A DNA stretch of 64,000 nucleotides from Opitutales bacterium (GCA_028042835.1 JAOFOL010000004.1:1-64000); one strand, 5' to 3'; shown: positions 26,919 through 37,940, numbered from the stretch's first letter. Notes: generated from the sequence alone by a model not told the origin. Program-made: numbers and translations.

Positions 26919-28223
26919 ATGATTAAAGCTTTTATTGCACTTTTGTGGATAGCCTCGGTCTTGCTTACTTACTGGCTGGGTTTGGAGCAAGGTTCTGGCT
27001 CGGCTTATCCCCAAGCTGGAAACCCGGCATTACCTGATAATAATGCGGTGATCGCCAAGAAGAATGCGGGAATGTCACAAGTCACTGCCAAGGCTCCTCC
27101 TGTTCTACCTTCCTCAGATTTGTCAGACTCGGATACCATGATTGCAGCCGATCGAAATGGGGAAGAGGAAAGGATATCTGAAACACAGACTTCTGATCTG
27201 CAGGACCGAATCAAATCTTCCAACCCGGTTGTTCGTTTACGTGCTTTCTCAGAACTTTTGGAGGATGGATCACCTCAAAGTATCGAACAGGCCAAAGAAA
27301 TTTATGAAAAGTTGCCGGAAGGACCTCAGCGTTTCAGCGAACTTCGCTTACTCGCTTTTAGTTGGGGGCAGTCTGATCCAGAATCCGCCCTGGAATGGTC
27401 CAACAATCTTGATGGGTTTGATAAAAGAATAGGGACCGGCTCTGTCCTTGATTCCTGGGCACGATATGATTCTGAATCGGCAATTGCATGGGCCAAGGAA
27501 AATTTCGAAGGCGAGGACAATCCCTATTACTCGGCTGTAATCAGTGGTATGTCCGAAAATGATCTTATTGGTGCTTCGGAATTGATGACCACCCTGCCTT
27601 ACGGGCGTAACCGTGGCCGTGCCGCGTCTATTCTTGTGGAAAGGACATGGCAGATGGGTGAGGATGTTGCGATTCATTTTGCGGATAACCTTCCGGAGGG
27701 CTCGATTCAGAATTTTGCATTTGGGGAGATCGCCAAGAAGATTGCTAAGGATGATTTGGGCCGGGCCGTCCAGTGGGTTGAGAAGATGGATGAATCGGAG
27801 GTAAAGGTCAGGGTGAGTGAGGATGTCGCTGAGAATTGGGCGAAACAAAGCCCTGTGGAAGCGGCCGAATGGGTGTCGAATATGCCGGAGGGTGAGGCAA
27901 GGTCTGAGAGTATGGAGGAAGTGGTCACGCAGTGGGCCCGTAAAGACCCCATCGCCACCGCCGAGTGGCTTAATCAGTTCCCATCCGGTGAGTTAATGGA
28001 TGAGCCGATTCAGCGATTTGTTCGGGAAGTTGCTCGTAAAGATCCCGATACCGCTCTTACCTGGGCACAATCCATCACTGATGAGGAACGCCGAAAGAAA
28101 GTGGAGGCCGATGTTTTAAATATTAAAGTAATGCAGGCTCAGCGGGAACAAGCCGAAGCATCGGGGGCACCCGATCCCCAGGGAGAACCTCGTCCACGTC
28201 GAGGACCTCCCAATGCTCCCTAG
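26919..28223 (+). CDS. Membrane-anchored protein with about eight Trp-containing helical repeats
   Basis: The product is 434 aa. An N-terminal membrane anchor (AFIALLWIASVLLTYWLG) and a low-complexity linker precede a repeat region from about residue 140 to 400. The repeat is about 31-36 residues with consensus WA..DP..A..W...LPEG, e.g. SDPESALEWSNNL, YDSESAIAWAKENF, KDDLGRAVQWVEKM, QSPVEAAEWVSNMPEG, KDPIATAEWLNQFPSG and KDPDTALTWAQSIT. Each looks like a helical hairpin, so the protein is probably an alpha-solenoid facing the periplasm. The C-terminus is Pro/Arg rich. Similar proteins are frequent in Verrucomicrobiota and have no assigned function that I know of. Confidence 0.7.
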   Translation: MIKAFIALLWIASVLLTYWLGLEQGSGSAYPQAGNPALPDNNAVIAKKNAGMSQVTAKAPPVLPSSDLSDSDTMIAADRNGEEERISETQTSDLQDRIKSSNPVVRLRAFSELLEDGSPQSIEQAKEIYEKLPEGPQRFSELRLLAFSWGQSDPESALEWSNNLDGFDKRIGTGSVLDSWARYDSESAIAWAKENFEGEDNPYYSAVISGMSENDLIGASELMTTLPYGRNRGRAASILVERTWQMGEDVAIHFADNLPEGSIQNFAFGEIAKKIAKDDLGRAVQWVEKMDESEVKVRVSEDVAENWAKQSPVEAAEWVSNMPEGEARSESMEEVVTQWARKDPIATAEWLNQFPSGELMDEPIQRFVREVARKDPDTALTWAQSITDEERRKKVEADVLNIKVMQAQREQAEASGAPDPQGEPRPRRGPPNAP

Positions 28224-28272
28224 GAAGGCAAGTTTTTCGGAAACAAAACGGTACGCAGATTCTTTACTGTAG

Positions 28273-31200
28273 ATGATAAAAGAGGTTAAAATATTTATTC
28301 TATTTTTCCTTCCTTTTCTGTTACAGGCCAAAATTGATTTCAATCGGCAGATCCGTCCGATTCTCTCTGAACATTGCTTCGCCTGTCATGGATTGGATGA
28401 TCCGCAGGGTGGCTTACGATTGGACTTTGCTGAGTATGCTTACAAGGGAGGGAAATCACGATTTCCTGCCATTGCTCCTGGAGACTTGGAAGAAAGTGAA
28501 ATTCTCCATCGCGTGGTTTCCACCGATATGGATGACCGGATGCCCCCCAAAGGTGAACCTCTCAAGCCTGAGCAGATCAAACTTCTGCGCCAATGGATAT
28601 CGTCCGGGGCTGAGTATGCAAAGCACTGGGCGTATGTGGTTCCACAAAGACCTGCCTTACCTAAGACACAAGTCCAGGGATTTATAAAAACTCCTGTTGA
28701 TCGTTTCATTTTGGCAAAACTAGAGGAAAAAAAATGGATACCAAGTCGCCCCGAGAAAAAGGAGAAATGGATTCGCCGGGTAAGCTTGGGTTTGACCGGA
28801 TTGCCTCCCACACTCGATGAGTTTGAAGAATTTATACAGGACAAATCTCCCCAAGCCCGGGAAAAAGTAGTCGATCGTCTTTTGGCATCGCCCCGATACG
28901 GGGAGCACTGGGCACGCCAATGGCTCGATCTCGCGAGATATGCTGATTCCAATGGTTTTCAGGCGGATCAATTGCGGGATAGTTGGGCATTTCGCGACTG
29001 GGTGATCAATGCCATCAATCAGGATATGCCTTTCGACCAGTTTACTATTGAACAGATTGCCGGAGACCTGCTACCGAATGCAACGATCGATCAAAAGATT
29101 GCCACCGGTTTTCACCGCACCCCCACCTGTAATGTGGAAGCGGGCGTTCATCCGGAGGAGAACCGGGTAAATCAGGTGGTGGATCGGGTAAATGCCACCG
29201 GTACCACCTGGCTGGGTACCACCATGGAATGTGCTCAGTGCCACAGCCATAAATACGATCCCTTTTCGCAGGAGGAATATTTTGAAATGTTTGCCTTCTT
29301 CAATAACACTCCTCTGGAAGTCGAGAATAAGAGCGGCAGGGGAGTATCCTATGATTTTTGGGGACCCAAGATGGAACTTCCCCTTCCTGCGGATAAACAA
29401 AAGCAGAGGGATTCTCTGAATGCTGATCTTAAGGTTAAAAAAGAGGAGCTTGCCACCCTGCAAAAGGAAGCAGATCGGAATTACAAGAAGTGGACTCAGC
29501 AACAATTGAAAGAAACTCAAGTTAAGGAGTCCGAGTGGCAGGTACTTACTCCCACAAAGGCAGTTTCCGATGGAGGGGAAAGCTTGCGAATCGTTAAAGA
29601 TGGCAGCCTGCTGGCGGAGGGAAAATCCGGAGACAAGTCTACCTACCAAATCGAAGTATCCATACCCGCAGGAATCTGGAAATCATTTCAAATGGAAACC
29701 ATGCTCCATAAGTCGATGAAACAAAATGGACCAGGCAGAAATACCACCAATGCCAATCCCAATTTCGTACTTACGGAAATGATCGTAAAAGTGGCAGGGG
29801 CATCAAAACCAGAGGATTTTGGCCGGGTGGTCGCTGATTTTAATCAGGGAGGATTTTTACCTGAGCAATTGTTTGATGGGAATTTGGATACCCGCAATGG
29901 ATGGGCAGTCGCTCCGGAATTTGGGAAAGCCCATTGGGTACAGGCTGAATTTGCTGAACCATTGGTATTGGATAAGGATTCCAAATTACTCATCGAAATG
30001 AAACATCTTTATGGAGGAGGGCGCAATGTGGGCCGTCCGCGTTTCTCTCTTTCCACGGATAGAGTGCAGAGGGGTGAAGTTGACAACAAGAGACTGCGTG
30101 AACTTTTAGCCAAGGAAAAACGGAACGGAAAGGAAGAGAAGGAATTACGGGCGATTTTTGATCAGGAAAATCCAAAACTTTTAGCCCTCCAAAAGAAAGT
30201 TGCTGATCTTGAGAAAGCCCTTAAGAAAGTCACCCCACCCACCACCTTGGTAATGGTGGAAATGGACGAGAAACGGGAAACCCATGTCATGGCCCGTGGA
30301 AGCTATTTATCCCCCAAGCAAAAGGTGGAAGCGGATGTGCCCGAAGTGCTCAATGACTGGAAGCCGGAATGGCCGAAGAACCGTCTTGGCTTGGCGAAGT
30401 GGTTGGTCGATCCAGAAAACCCTCTCACCGCACGGGTGATTGTCAATCGTTGGTGGGGCCAGTTTTTTGGTTCTGGTATTGTTTCCACGGAAGAAGACTT
30501 CGGATCCCAAAGCGAACCCTCCACTCACCCAGAGTTATTGGACTGGTTGGCGGTGGAATTTATGGAAAATGGATGGTCCATGAAGCACATTCACAAACTG
30601 ATCGCACTCAGTGGTACCTACGGCCAAAGCTCACGCGTGACCAACGCCATGCTGGAGAGGGATGCGAATAACCGGTTCTTTCTTCGGGGTCCCCGTTTTC
30701 GTATGACTGCGGAAATGATCCGTGATAATGGCTTACAGGTTGCGGGTTTACTTAGTTATAAAATGGGAGGCCCTCCCGTCTATCCTCCCCAACCGGATGG
30801 TTTGTGGAGACAGACCGGGCGCAATGAGCCCAAATATATAGCCGCTCAGACGGAGGACCGTTTTCGTCGTGGAATCTATGTGATTTGGAGAAGAGCAGCT
30901 CCCTATGCCAGTTTTGTAAATTTTGACGGCCCTGATCGGTCCGCCTGCCACCCTAAGCGTAGCCGTACCAATACTCCCTTGCAGGCACTCACTTTACTGA
31001 ACGATCAGGCTTATGTGGAAATGGCCCTCGGCTTTGCGGTTTCGATTCTGGAAAAAACACAGGGAAAGTCCGATCAGGATCGTATCACCCATGCCGTCCG
31101 CCGTGCCTTGTCCCGTGATCCCTCTGCCCGCGAAATCAAAGTCCTGCTTAGTTTACTAAATGAACAGAGTGAAAGATTGAAGTCCGACTCCTCAATTTCT

Positions 31201-31326
31201 AAATCCTTGCTTTCCCAGGCTCCCGAAATTGAAATCTCCGATAAATTGGAATCCGACGAAGTGGGTGCCTGGTTCTTTGTTGCCAATGTGCTGCTCAATC
31301 TCGACGAAACCATTACCAAAGGATGA
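28273..31326 (+). CDS. PSCyt1-DUF1549-DUF1553 multidomain cytochrome-like protein
   Basis: The product is 1017 aa with a signal peptide ([13 protein letters not shown]). Domains in order: planctomycete cytochrome C (PSCyt1, [18 protein letters not shown] with haem motif CFACH near residue 37), DUF1549 (residues about 135-350, including [11 protein letters not shown], a second CxxCH), an inserted coiled coil plus discoidin- or LamG-like sandwich (about 370-600), and DUF1553 (about 690-960, with [16 protein letters not shown] and [19 protein letters not shown]). These proteins are paired with DUF1501 proteins in Planctomycetota and Verrucomicrobiota, often near sulfatases; a redox step in polysaccharide use is suspected but unproven. 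The stop overlaps the DUF1501 ATG. Confidence 0.9.
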   Translation: MIKEVKIFILFFLPFLLQAKIDFNRQIRPILSEHCFACHGLDDPQGGLRLDFAEYAYKGGKSRFPAIAPGDLEESEILHRVVSTDMDDRMPPKGEPLKPEQIKLLRQWISSGAEYAKHWAYVVPQRPALPKTQVQGFIKTPVDRFILAKLEEKKWIPSRPEKKEKWIRRVSLGLTGLPPTLDEFEEFIQDKSPQAREKVVDRLLASPRYGEHWARQWLDLARYADSNGFQADQLRDSWAFRDWVINAINQDMPFDQFTIEQIAGDLLPNATIDQKIATGFHRTPTCNVEAGVHPEENRVNQVVDRVNATGTTWLGTTMECAQCHSHKYDPFSQEEYFEMFAFFNNTPLEVENKSGRGVSYDFWGPKMELPLPADKQKQRDSLNADLKVKKEELATLQKEADRNYKKWTQQQLKETQVKESEWQVLTPTKAVSDGGESLRIVKDGSLLAEGKSGDKSTYQIEVSIPAGIWKSFQMETMLHKSMKQNGPGRNTTNANPNFVLTEMIVKVAGASKPEDFGRVVADFNQGGFLPEQLFDGNLDTRNGWAVAPEFGKAHWVQAEFAEPLVLDKDSKLLIEMKHLYGGGRNVGRPRFSLSTDRVQRGEVDNKRLRELLAKEKRNGKEEKELRAIFDQENPKLLALQKKVADLEKALKKVTPPTTLVMVEMDEKRETHVMARGSYLSPKQKVEADVPEVLNDWKPEWPKNRLGLAKWLVDPENPLTARVIVNRWWGQFFGSGIVSTEEDFGSQSEPSTHPELLDWLAVEFMENGWSMKHIHKLIALSGTYGQSSRVTNAMLERDANNRFFLRGPRFRMTAEMIRDNGLQVAGLLSYKMGGPPVYPPQPDGLWRQTGRNEPKYIAAQTEDRFRRGIYVIWRRAAPYASFVNFDGPDRSACHPKRSRTNTPLQALTLLNDQAYVEMALGFAVSILEKTQGKSDQDRITHAVRRALSRDPSAREIKVLLSLLNEQSERLKSDSSISKSLLSQAPEIEISDKLESDEVGAWFFVANVLLNLDETITKG

Positions 31327-32759
31327 ATACACACCCAGTCGATCAATATCTTCGTACGCTTACCCGCCGTCAACTCTTCCAACGGGTAGGACTGGGTGTG
31401 GGTGGATTGGCTCTCGCCAATCTACTGAACAACGATCTGTCAGCTGCTCCCCAAAATCCATTCGCTCACTTTGCACCCAAGGCAAAGAATGTAATTTATT
31501 TCCATTTGGTCGGGGCACCTTCCCATCTTGATCTTTTTGACTATAAACCGGAGCTTCAGAAAAGAAACGGGGAGCTTTGCCCCAAGGAAATGTTCGAGGG
31601 CAAACAGCTCGCCTTTATCCGTTCCCGTCCGACCTTGCTGGGCACATCAAAGGAATCCAAATACGATTTTAAAAAATGTGGAAAGTCAGGCATTCAGATT
31701 TCCAATTTACTTCCCAATTTGCAAACGGTGGCCGATGATATGTGCTTCATCCGCACCCTGCATACCGAGCAGTTTAATCACGCACCTGCCCAGATGTTTA
31801 TGCAAACCGGATTTGAGCGGTTCGGCCGACCCAGCCTTGGGGCGTGGACAAATTATGGGATCGGATCACCCAATGAGGACCTTCCCGGATTTGTGGTCAT
31901 GGTCACCGGACAATATCCCGGTGCCGGAAACAGTGTATTTGGAAGTGGTTTTCTTCCGTCCGTATATCAGGGAATTGAATTTCGCGGGAAAGGAGACCCT
32001 GTTCTATTTCTTTCCAATCCTAAGGGGGTGGACGCAACCGCCCGTCGGAAAGTTATCTCCGCAGTCAATCAGTTGAATGAGATGCAGCTCGACGGGGTGG
32101 GAGATCCCGAGATCGCCACCCGAATCAGCCAGTACGAGATGGCTTACCGTATGCAGACGAGTGTTCCTGAACTGAAAGATATCTCCAAGGAGTCACAGAC
32201 TACTCTGGATGCTTACGGGGCAAAAGTGGGCGGTGCCGGATTTGCCAATAATTGTTTGCTTGCCCGCCGTATGGTCGAGCGTGGTGTACGCTTCGTTCAA
32301 TTATTCGATCAGGGATGGGATCATCACAACAATGTGTTCAATTCCCTTCCCAACAAATGCAAACAGGTGGATCAACCGATCGCCGCCCTGATTAAGGATT
32401 TAAAGGAGCGTGGGTTATTGGATGAAACCCTCGTTGTATGGAGTGCAGAATTTGGACGCACCCCGATGGCCCAGGGAACGAACGGTTCTGGCGAGAAAAC
32501 CAAGGCTGGACGTGACCATCACAAGGAAGCCTTTACCGTCTGGATGGCAGGCGGAGGAACCAAGCCCGGCCATGTCCATGGACGCACGGATGATCTTGGA
32601 TACGGAATCGCTGATTCTCCCGTGCATGTGCACGACTTCAATGCCACGCTTCTACACCTTTTAGGAATGGATCACGAACGCCTGACCTACCGCTTTCAGG
32701 GGCGAAAATTTAGGCTGACCGATGTCCACGGCCATGTGGTCAAAAATGTGATCGCTTAA
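31323..32759 (+). CDS. DUF1501 family exported protein
   Basis: The product is 478 aa. The N-terminus is Tat-like ([20 protein letters not shown]). The [21 protein letters not shown] block and [24 protein letters not shown] are DUF1501 signatures; the fold is related to alkaline phosphatase/sulfatase, but no CxPxR site is present. It overlaps the PSCyt1 gene by 4 nt, so the pair is made together and probably forms one periplasmic complex or pathway step. The biochemical activity of the family is not established. Confidence 0.9.
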   Translation: MNTHPVDQYLRTLTRRQLFQRVGLGVGGLALANLLNNDLSAAPQNPFAHFAPKAKNVIYFHLVGAPSHLDLFDYKPELQKRNGELCPKEMFEGKQLAFIRSRPTLLGTSKESKYDFKKCGKSGIQISNLLPNLQTVADDMCFIRTLHTEQFNHAPAQMFMQTGFERFGRPSLGAWTNYGIGSPNEDLPGFVVMVTGQYPGAGNSVFGSGFLPSVYQGIEFRGKGDPVLFLSNPKGVDATARRKVISAVNQLNEMQLDGVGDPEIATRISQYEMAYRMQTSVPELKDISKESQTTLDAYGAKVGGAGFANNCLLARRMVERGVRFVQLFDQGWDHHNNVFNSLPNKCKQVDQPIAALIKDLKERGLLDETLVVWSAEFGRTPMAQGTNGSGEKTKAGRDHHKEAFTVWMAGGGTKPGHVHGRTDDLGYGIADSPVHVHDFNATLLHLLGMDHERLTYRFQGRKFRLTDVHGHVVKNVIA

Positions 32760-32782
32760 ACTTGTTAGAGTTTAAAAAGAGA

Positions 32783-35482
32783 CTACTGCCCAAGGTTGTA
32801 CAGAGCCTGCACTTCTTCGGCGGATAAGGCACGGTCGTAGATGCGTACATCGTCGATGAGGCCGTGCAACCAGTAAACTTTGCCTTCAGTACCTAAGCTT
32901 TTGCCTATGTAACAGTTTGCAGGTATACCCAAGGCAGTTGCTGGAGTTTCCTTAAGTAATTCAGAATCAACATACATTTTCCAAGATGCACCTAGTTTAC
33001 TAGAAATCACTATGTTATGCCATATGTGAATATCGTGTTCAGACGAAATATCAACTCTTGCATTATATCTCAAAAGGTTGATGTAAAAGAGACCAGTAGT
33101 TGAAAAGTTATAATGAGGGTTTGAACCAGTCCCGAAATGCATTAACCCGCCCCTCCATTGATTATCCCCGTAATCATGAGGAGAAATCACCTTTGTCCAA
33201 GCAGAAAGCGTCGCATCAATCGCTAATGAACTTTTAATATTTGGAAGAGAAACAAAATCATCCACTCCATCAAAACTCAACGATCCCCCAATCTTGCCCG
33301 TCGTCCAAGTCGGTCCATTAGTTAAGTTACCATTATGTCCATTTCCGCTTGAATCATACGCAATCGTTCCACTTGTCTCATCAAACTTCCACCAACTGAC
33401 CAAGCCATTGAGCAAAGCATCAGATATTTTCACCTCAACTTTGTTTGACTCAACACTTCCAAAATCATTGCTCACCACCACGGAATAATTGCCATCATTG
33501 AGGATGGCATTGGCATCGGTTATATTAAGGGTGGTATTGGTTTCACCTGTTAAATCCACACCATCCTTCTTCCATTGGTAAGTGAGGTATTTACCTTCGG
33601 CGGTAACTGAGAAAGTAGCATTGGTATCGGCATAAACTGTCTGAGCCTGAGGCTGTGATGTAATCTCAGGCTTCAGATACTTGAGAATAGAATCGCTGAT
33701 TTGGTCTTTTCCAATTGTTTTACTCGCAATCTTACTCCCCGTCACCGCCCCATCTGCCATCTTGCTCCCTGTCACCGATCCATCGGCATATTCTGACTGT
33801 ACGATAGGTGTACCAACAGGGGCATCGCCATCCTTGCGGTATAGGTCGTAGACGCCTTCCACGGAGGCGTTCAGGTCGGCGGCGAAGACTTTGTTGGAGA
33901 AAATGTTATTTCCAGTAAATCCTGCAACAACATATACTGTATCATTTAAAATTACGGAATCAGCATAGTATTTTGGTTCAGGGAAGTTTCCAAAATGTAT
34001 CCATTTTCTTAGTGCAGGGTCATAAACTTCTATCGAATCTTGATAGCCAAAATTTGATGATAATCCTCCACCTACATAAATTTTACCATTCAAGACCCAG
34101 GTCACAGGGGCGTGCCGTTGAAATGTCAAGGAAGGTCCTGCTGCCCAAGAATTTTGAATTGGATCATAAATTTCTACTTTTCTTGTATGGGAGTTACCAT
34201 TACCACCTATTGCCCAAACCTTGCTATCTAATAAGGCTAATCTTGCACCAAGCCTAGCGGTTGGCATGTTCGCTTTTGCTAGCCATTCATTTGAGATAGG
34301 TGAAAACTCAAACACATTATTTAATCTTTGGTCACTATCATTTATACCACCAATTAAATAAATCTTATTGTTGAAAACAATTGCGTCTGCATGCCTTATA
34401 TTCAGAGGCAACGATGCAACTGATGACCAACTATTTGTAAGCAAATTGTATTTTTTGACACTAGATACATATCTGCCACCAATAAGGTAAAGTTCATTAT
34501 TTAGTATTACAGTACTAACACCGTCTCTATTCTCGCTTAGTTCACTCAAGGTTACCCATTCATTTGTCAATTCCTGATAATATTCAAAAGTTCGGCTTTG
34601 AGCAGAACTATTTTTACCCCCAGCAAAGTATAGTCTTCCATTGATAGCTTCTACGCCATCACCACCAAGTCTCGCCACACTCACAGGAGCCTTCTCCTCC
34701 CAAACCAAAGCCTTAGGCTCACCACGCTGATAAAGCGAATACCCCGCAGGAGCGTCTGAACCATATGGCACCGCAAGCAGACTGCCAATGGATGGAGCAT
34801 TGTAATTTGTAGTAGTCTTTTCCTGATTCAATTTCTCCGTAACTTCAGTAGACAGGCGATTCATACCAATGGTGGCGTTAATGTCTGCTTTGATTTGAGG
34901 AGAAAGTTTATCGCTCGTTACTGCATTACTTGCCAGCATGCTAGATGTAACAGCACCTGCTTGAACAGCCATCGCTGTTGTTGCAACATTTGCAGAATCT
35001 GCTGTTTTTGCTGTTTCCGCATTTTGGGCAGTTTCCGCAGACTTCGCACTTTCAGAATTAAACGCATAAGGAACAGAAGCAAAGGGTCGGTCAGGGCTTA
35101 ACTGCTGAAATCCATTCACTCCGTCGCTAAACCATACTCTCAATTTGGCATCGGTATGCTGGGCAAAAACGGCAGGGTCAATCGCTCCCATGCCCTGCTG
35201 GGCGGTGTTGCCAAGAAGGATAGCATATAAACCACCGTTTACAGGAACGGCAACGGAAGCCTGTGGTTCCGATCCATCCACACTCGTTCCGTCATTGCTC
35301 CAATAGGTGGTCGTGCCATCGGCATTGACGAGGGCGAACTTGAACAAGCCATTACCGTCAAAGGCTTCTCCATTGACGGCTACCTGACCCGCATAATTGA
35401 GGACGGGCGGGACGGCATGCACAGAGATAGCTACTCCAAATAGAAGGATTAGTATCTTGTGAATTAAATACATGCTCCGCAT
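32783..35482 (-). CDS. Secreted Kelch, Ig-like and LamG-domain surface protein
   Basis: The product is about 899 aa from the ATG at 35482; the track start at 35557 overlaps the sulfatase end and adds no signal. A signal peptide (MYLIHKILILLFGVAISVHA) leads to an N-terminal domain (LNYAGQVAVNGEAFDGNGLF), an Ala/Ser/Thr-rich repeat stretch (SAKSAETAQNAETAKTADSA), about six Kelch repeats (roughly residues 265-560, e.g. LYLIGGRYVSSVKKYNLLTN), a repeated DGSVTGSKMADGAVTGSKI linker, an Ig-like domain near 603-685 and a LamG/concanavalin-like domain near 690-899. No outer-membrane sorting motif is obvious. It probably binds glycans or host surfaces. A decayed copy of its N-terminus is at 18699. Confidence 0.8.
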   Translation of the reverse strand: MRSMYLIHKILILLFGVAISVHAVPPVLNYAGQVAVNGEAFDGNGLFKFALVNADGTTTYWSNDGTSVDGSEPQASVAVPVNGGLYAILLGNTAQQGMGAIDPAVFAQHTDAKLRVWFSDGVNGFQQLSPDRPFASVPYAFNSESAKSAETAQNAETAKTADSANVATTAMAVQAGAVTSSMLASNAVTSDKLSPQIKADINATIGMNRLSTEVTEKLNQEKTTTNYNAPSIGSLLAVPYGSDAPAGYSLYQRGEPKALVWEEKAPVSVARLGGDGVEAINGRLYFAGGKNSSAQSRTFEYYQELTNEWVTLSELSENRDGVSTVILNNELYLIGGRYVSSVKKYNLLTNSWSSVASLPLNIRHADAIVFNNKIYLIGGINDSDQRLNNVFEFSPISNEWLAKANMPTARLGARLALLDSKVWAIGGNGNSHTRKVEIYDPIQNSWAAGPSLTFQRHAPVTWVLNGKIYVGGGLSSNFGYQDSIEVYDPALRKWIHFGNFPEPKYYADSVILNDTVYVVAGFTGNNIFSNKVFAADLNASVEGVYDLYRKDGDAPVGTPIVQSEYADGSVTGSKMADGAVTGSKIASKTIGKDQISDSILKYLKPEITSQPQAQTVYADTNATFSVTAEGKYLTYQWKKDGVDLTGETNTTLNITDANAILNDGNYSVVVSNDFGSVESNKVEVKISDALLNGLVSWWKFDETSGTIAYDSSGNGHNGNLTNGPTWTTGKIGGSLSFDGVDDFVSLPNIKSSLAIDATLSAWTKVISPHDYGDNQWRGGLMHFGTGSNPHYNFSTTGLFYINLLRYNARVDISSEHDIHIWHNIVISSKLGASWKMYVDSELLKETPATALGIPANCYIGKSLGTEGKVYWLHGLIDDVRIYDRALSAEEVQALYNLGQ

Positions 35483-35534
35483 GATTGAGTAATTTTTTAA
35501 TTGGGTCAATCCAATGATTGATCCTGAACAAAAT

Positions 35535-36992
35535 CTATTTTTTCTTAGAATTTCCAATCATTTGGGGTCCATTATCTGCAGGCATGGATTTGTGCCAGGC
35601 GATTACTTTCTGCGAGAGTTCTTTCACAATCTTGGGGTGTTTCTTGGCGAGGTTGTTTTTCTCGCCACGATCTTTTGTCAGATCATAGAGGAGTGCATCC
35701 GATCCATCATATTCGCAGAGTAATTTCCATTTGCCTGATCGGATGGCAAGATCGGGCAGGTCTTTGACTCCATAAAATGAATCGCGGTCAGGGGGGCGAC
35801 GAAAGAGGATGTCCTGCTTTCGTGAAGCGTCGGACTTACCGAGTAGAACATCAGGCAGAGATTCTCCGTCGAAACTCGCATTCTTGGGTGCTTTGGTTCC
35901 TGTAATTTCAAGCAGGGTGGGTACAAGGTCGATGGCACTGAAGATGGATTTTTGATTGATCGTTCCTTTGGATTTGTCTGCCATCAGCTTGGGTGCCCAC
36001 GCGACGAGGGATGATCGGATACCACCTTCAAATAAATGGGTCTTGTATCCGCGGAAGGGACCGGCGACCCCGGCTCCCTGTTCGGGACCATTGTCTGAAC
36101 AGGCGAGAATGATGGTGTTATCGGAAAGGGCAGGATCATTATGAATATGATCGAATAGCTTGCCCAGTTGACGGTCCATTTCTTCGAGTACCGAGAGAAA
36201 GAGCTGCCTCTTCGACCCGTCCCTCCATTGATCGACGGGTGGCCAGAATGGGGTATGCACATCATCCGGCCAGAGATTGATGTAGAAGGGTTTCTTGTCC
36301 TTTTTGGCTTTTTGGATGAAGGGTATGGCGGCGTCCACAAAGCCTTCGGTGATTTTGGACCGTTGCATCCAGCGGACCCCATCACCAAGTCGGGTGGCAT
36401 CTCCCCAAATGCGGCCCGGTTTATTGGGGTCCTGTCCGGGTTTTAGGGTAAGGGGGAGCAGTTTTGGACCCATGCCCTCAAAGTTGGTCAGGGATTTATC
36501 AAACCCATAGTCGGAAATGGGCGGGGCATCGGCCACATTTCGCTGCCCCCCCATATGCCATTTTCCAAAATGTCCGGTAGCGTATCCGTTTTTTTGCAGG
36601 GAACGGGCAAGCATAGGGGCTTTGGGGTCGAGCCACTGAGCCATGCCTCGTTTTGTATTATGGTCGCGGTTGCTCAGATAGGAAGTGATTTTCCAACGCT
36701 GTGGATATTGACCGGTGGATATGGCCACGCGGGAGGGTGAGCAGATGGGAGAGTTGACGTAAAACTGATCGAAGCGAAGTCCTTCCTTGGCAAGCCGGTC
36801 AATGTGGGGAGTCTTGGCTGCTTCATTCCCAAAGCAGGAAAAGTCTCCCCAACCCATGTCATCGATAAAGACGAGGATGATGTTCGGTCTTTCGGCCTGA
36901 GTAGAAAAGTATGAAATTAGGAATAAAAAAATAAGAAAAATACGATACACGGTGCTAGGTTGAGATTTCAACAAAAGGAGATCAAGCGTCAA
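35535..36992 (-). CDS. Exported arylsulfatase A-like sulfatase
   Basis: The product is 485 aa. A signal peptide (FLIFLFLISYFSTQA) is followed by RPNIILVFIDDMGWGDFSCFG with the metal-binding Asp pair. The formylglycine site is Cys84 in ICSPSRVAISTG, and a GHFGKWHMGG block is present. The C-terminus is Lys-rich (MIGNSKKK). A GTG at codon 15 (VYRIFL, 36950) could also be the start and would give a shorter signal peptide. It stands between the surface protein gene and the mixed-charge protein gene. The substrate is a sulfated glycan or ester, not identifiable here. Confidence 0.92.
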   Translation of the reverse strand: MTLDLLLLKSQPSTVYRIFLIFLFLISYFSTQAERPNIILVFIDDMGWGDFSCFGNEAAKTPHIDRLAKEGLRFDQFYVNSPICSPSRVAISTGQYPQRWKITSYLSNRDHNTKRGMAQWLDPKAPMLARSLQKNGYATGHFGKWHMGGQRNVADAPPISDYGFDKSLTNFEGMGPKLLPLTLKPGQDPNKPGRIWGDATRLGDGVRWMQRSKITEGFVDAAIPFIQKAKKDKKPFYINLWPDDVHTPFWPPVDQWRDGSKRQLFLSVLEEMDRQLGKLFDHIHNDPALSDNTIILACSDNGPEQGAGVAGPFRGYKTHLFEGGIRSSLVAWAPKLMADKSKGTINQKSIFSAIDLVPTLLEITGTKAPKNASFDGESLPDVLLGKSDASRKQDILFRRPPDRDSFYGVKDLPDLAIRSGKWKLLCEYDGSDALLYDLTKDRGEKNNLAKKHPKIVKELSQKVIAWHKSMPADNGPQMIGNSKKK

Positions 36993-37061
36993 AAAGGAGT
37001 TTACTTTGTTTTTATTATGTTTTGTTATGTAATTTCATTTTTCGCTAACCCAATACCTTAT

Positions 37062-37940
37062 ATGAAAAAGTCACTCGTATCTATATTGTCTGTCTGTTTT
37101 TTCCTCTGTGCATTGCTTTCCGTTTCCGCGGAAGATCACAAACACAAGCTTCATGAAATTGGGGAGCGCATAAAGCAGGCGGTGAAAGCCGGCAAGATCA
37201 CCGAAAAGGAGGGTTGGGCCAAGTGGCATGCGGTGCTTCGTGAACATGGTCAACATGAGGATGATGAAGATCACGACGATTACCATGACGAAGACGAGTG
37301 GGAAGAAGCAGAGGATCTGGAACGCGAGATTGAAATCCGTGAACTGGAATTTGAATTGGAGCGTCTTGAGCATGAGCATGAGATGCAGAGAATGGAATGG
37401 GATCATGAGCGTGAGCGCATGGAGCGTGATTTCGATCGTGAGCGTCGTGAATGGGATATGGAGAATATGCAGTGGGATATGCGTCGGAAGCAGATGGAGA
37501 TGCAGATGCGTGGCGGACCCAGGCCCGGTGGTATGTCACCCCATGGTGCCCGTCCTCCCCATGGAATGAAGCCCCTACATCCTCATCGGGGTTCTGGACC
37601 AAAACCTGATATGCGTCGCGGTGGCCCGCCTAGGGGAATGATGCCTCCCATGAGCCGCGAACACGGGCATGATCATGCCAAAAAGCCTTGCGACTCAAAA
37701 AGGGGAGCATCTTCAGCAGCCAAGGGGAAATCAGATTGCGATGAATCTCCATGCGGTAAGAAGGAAGGAAAGTCCTGCTGTGGGAAATGCAAATCAGGAT
37801 GCGATAAGAAGGAATCCTGCAAAAAGGGTGAATGCAATAAATCGGAGTCCTGCCCCAAGAAAGATTCTTCGTGCAAAAAAGGAGAAAAATCCTGTCCCGA
37901 TAAAAAAGAGGACTGTCCTAAGAAAAAGCGGAAGAAGTAA
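37062..37940 (+). CDS. Secreted mixed-charge protein with Cys-rich, metallothionein-like tail
   Basis: The product is 292 aa from the ATG at 37062 (MKKSLVSILSVCFFLCALLSVSA); the 34 upstream codons in the track have no role. After the signal peptide comes one AVxxGxIT repeat (IKQAVKAGKITEKEGWAKWH), a Glu/Asp/His-rich helical stretch with heptad-like Glu/Arg/Met, a Gly/Pro/His/Met-rich middle (PRPGGMSPHGARPPHGM), and a last 75 residues with 13 Cys among Lys, Ser and Glu (GKSCCGKCKSGCDKKESC). Cys, His and Met content points to soft-metal binding outside the cytoplasm. The same AVxxGxI repeat occurs five times in the next gene, 36 bp downstream. I know of no family name. Confidence 0.7.
   Translation: MKKSLVSILSVCFFLCALLSVSAEDHKHKLHEIGERIKQAVKAGKITEKEGWAKWHAVLREHGQHEDDEDHDDYHDEDEWEEAEDLEREIEIRELEFELERLEHEHEMQRMEWDHERERMERDFDRERREWDMENMQWDMRRKQMEMQMRGGPRPGGMSPHGARPPHGMKPLHPHRGSGPKPDMRRGGPPRGMMPPMSREHGHDHAKKPCDSKRGASSAAKGKSDCDESPCGKKEGKSCCGKCKSGCDKKESCKKGECNKSESCPKKDSSCKKGEKSCPDKKEDCPKKKRKK

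Noticed and set aside
27348-27848. 166-aa minus-strand ORF within the Trp-repeat gene
   Set aside because: Antisense shadow of a repetitive coding sequence; the periodic composition reflects the sense repeats.
37198-37602. His-rich 134-aa minus-strand ORF
   Set aside because: His residues come from the complement of Met/Glu/Arg codons in the mixed-charge gene; no start signal.
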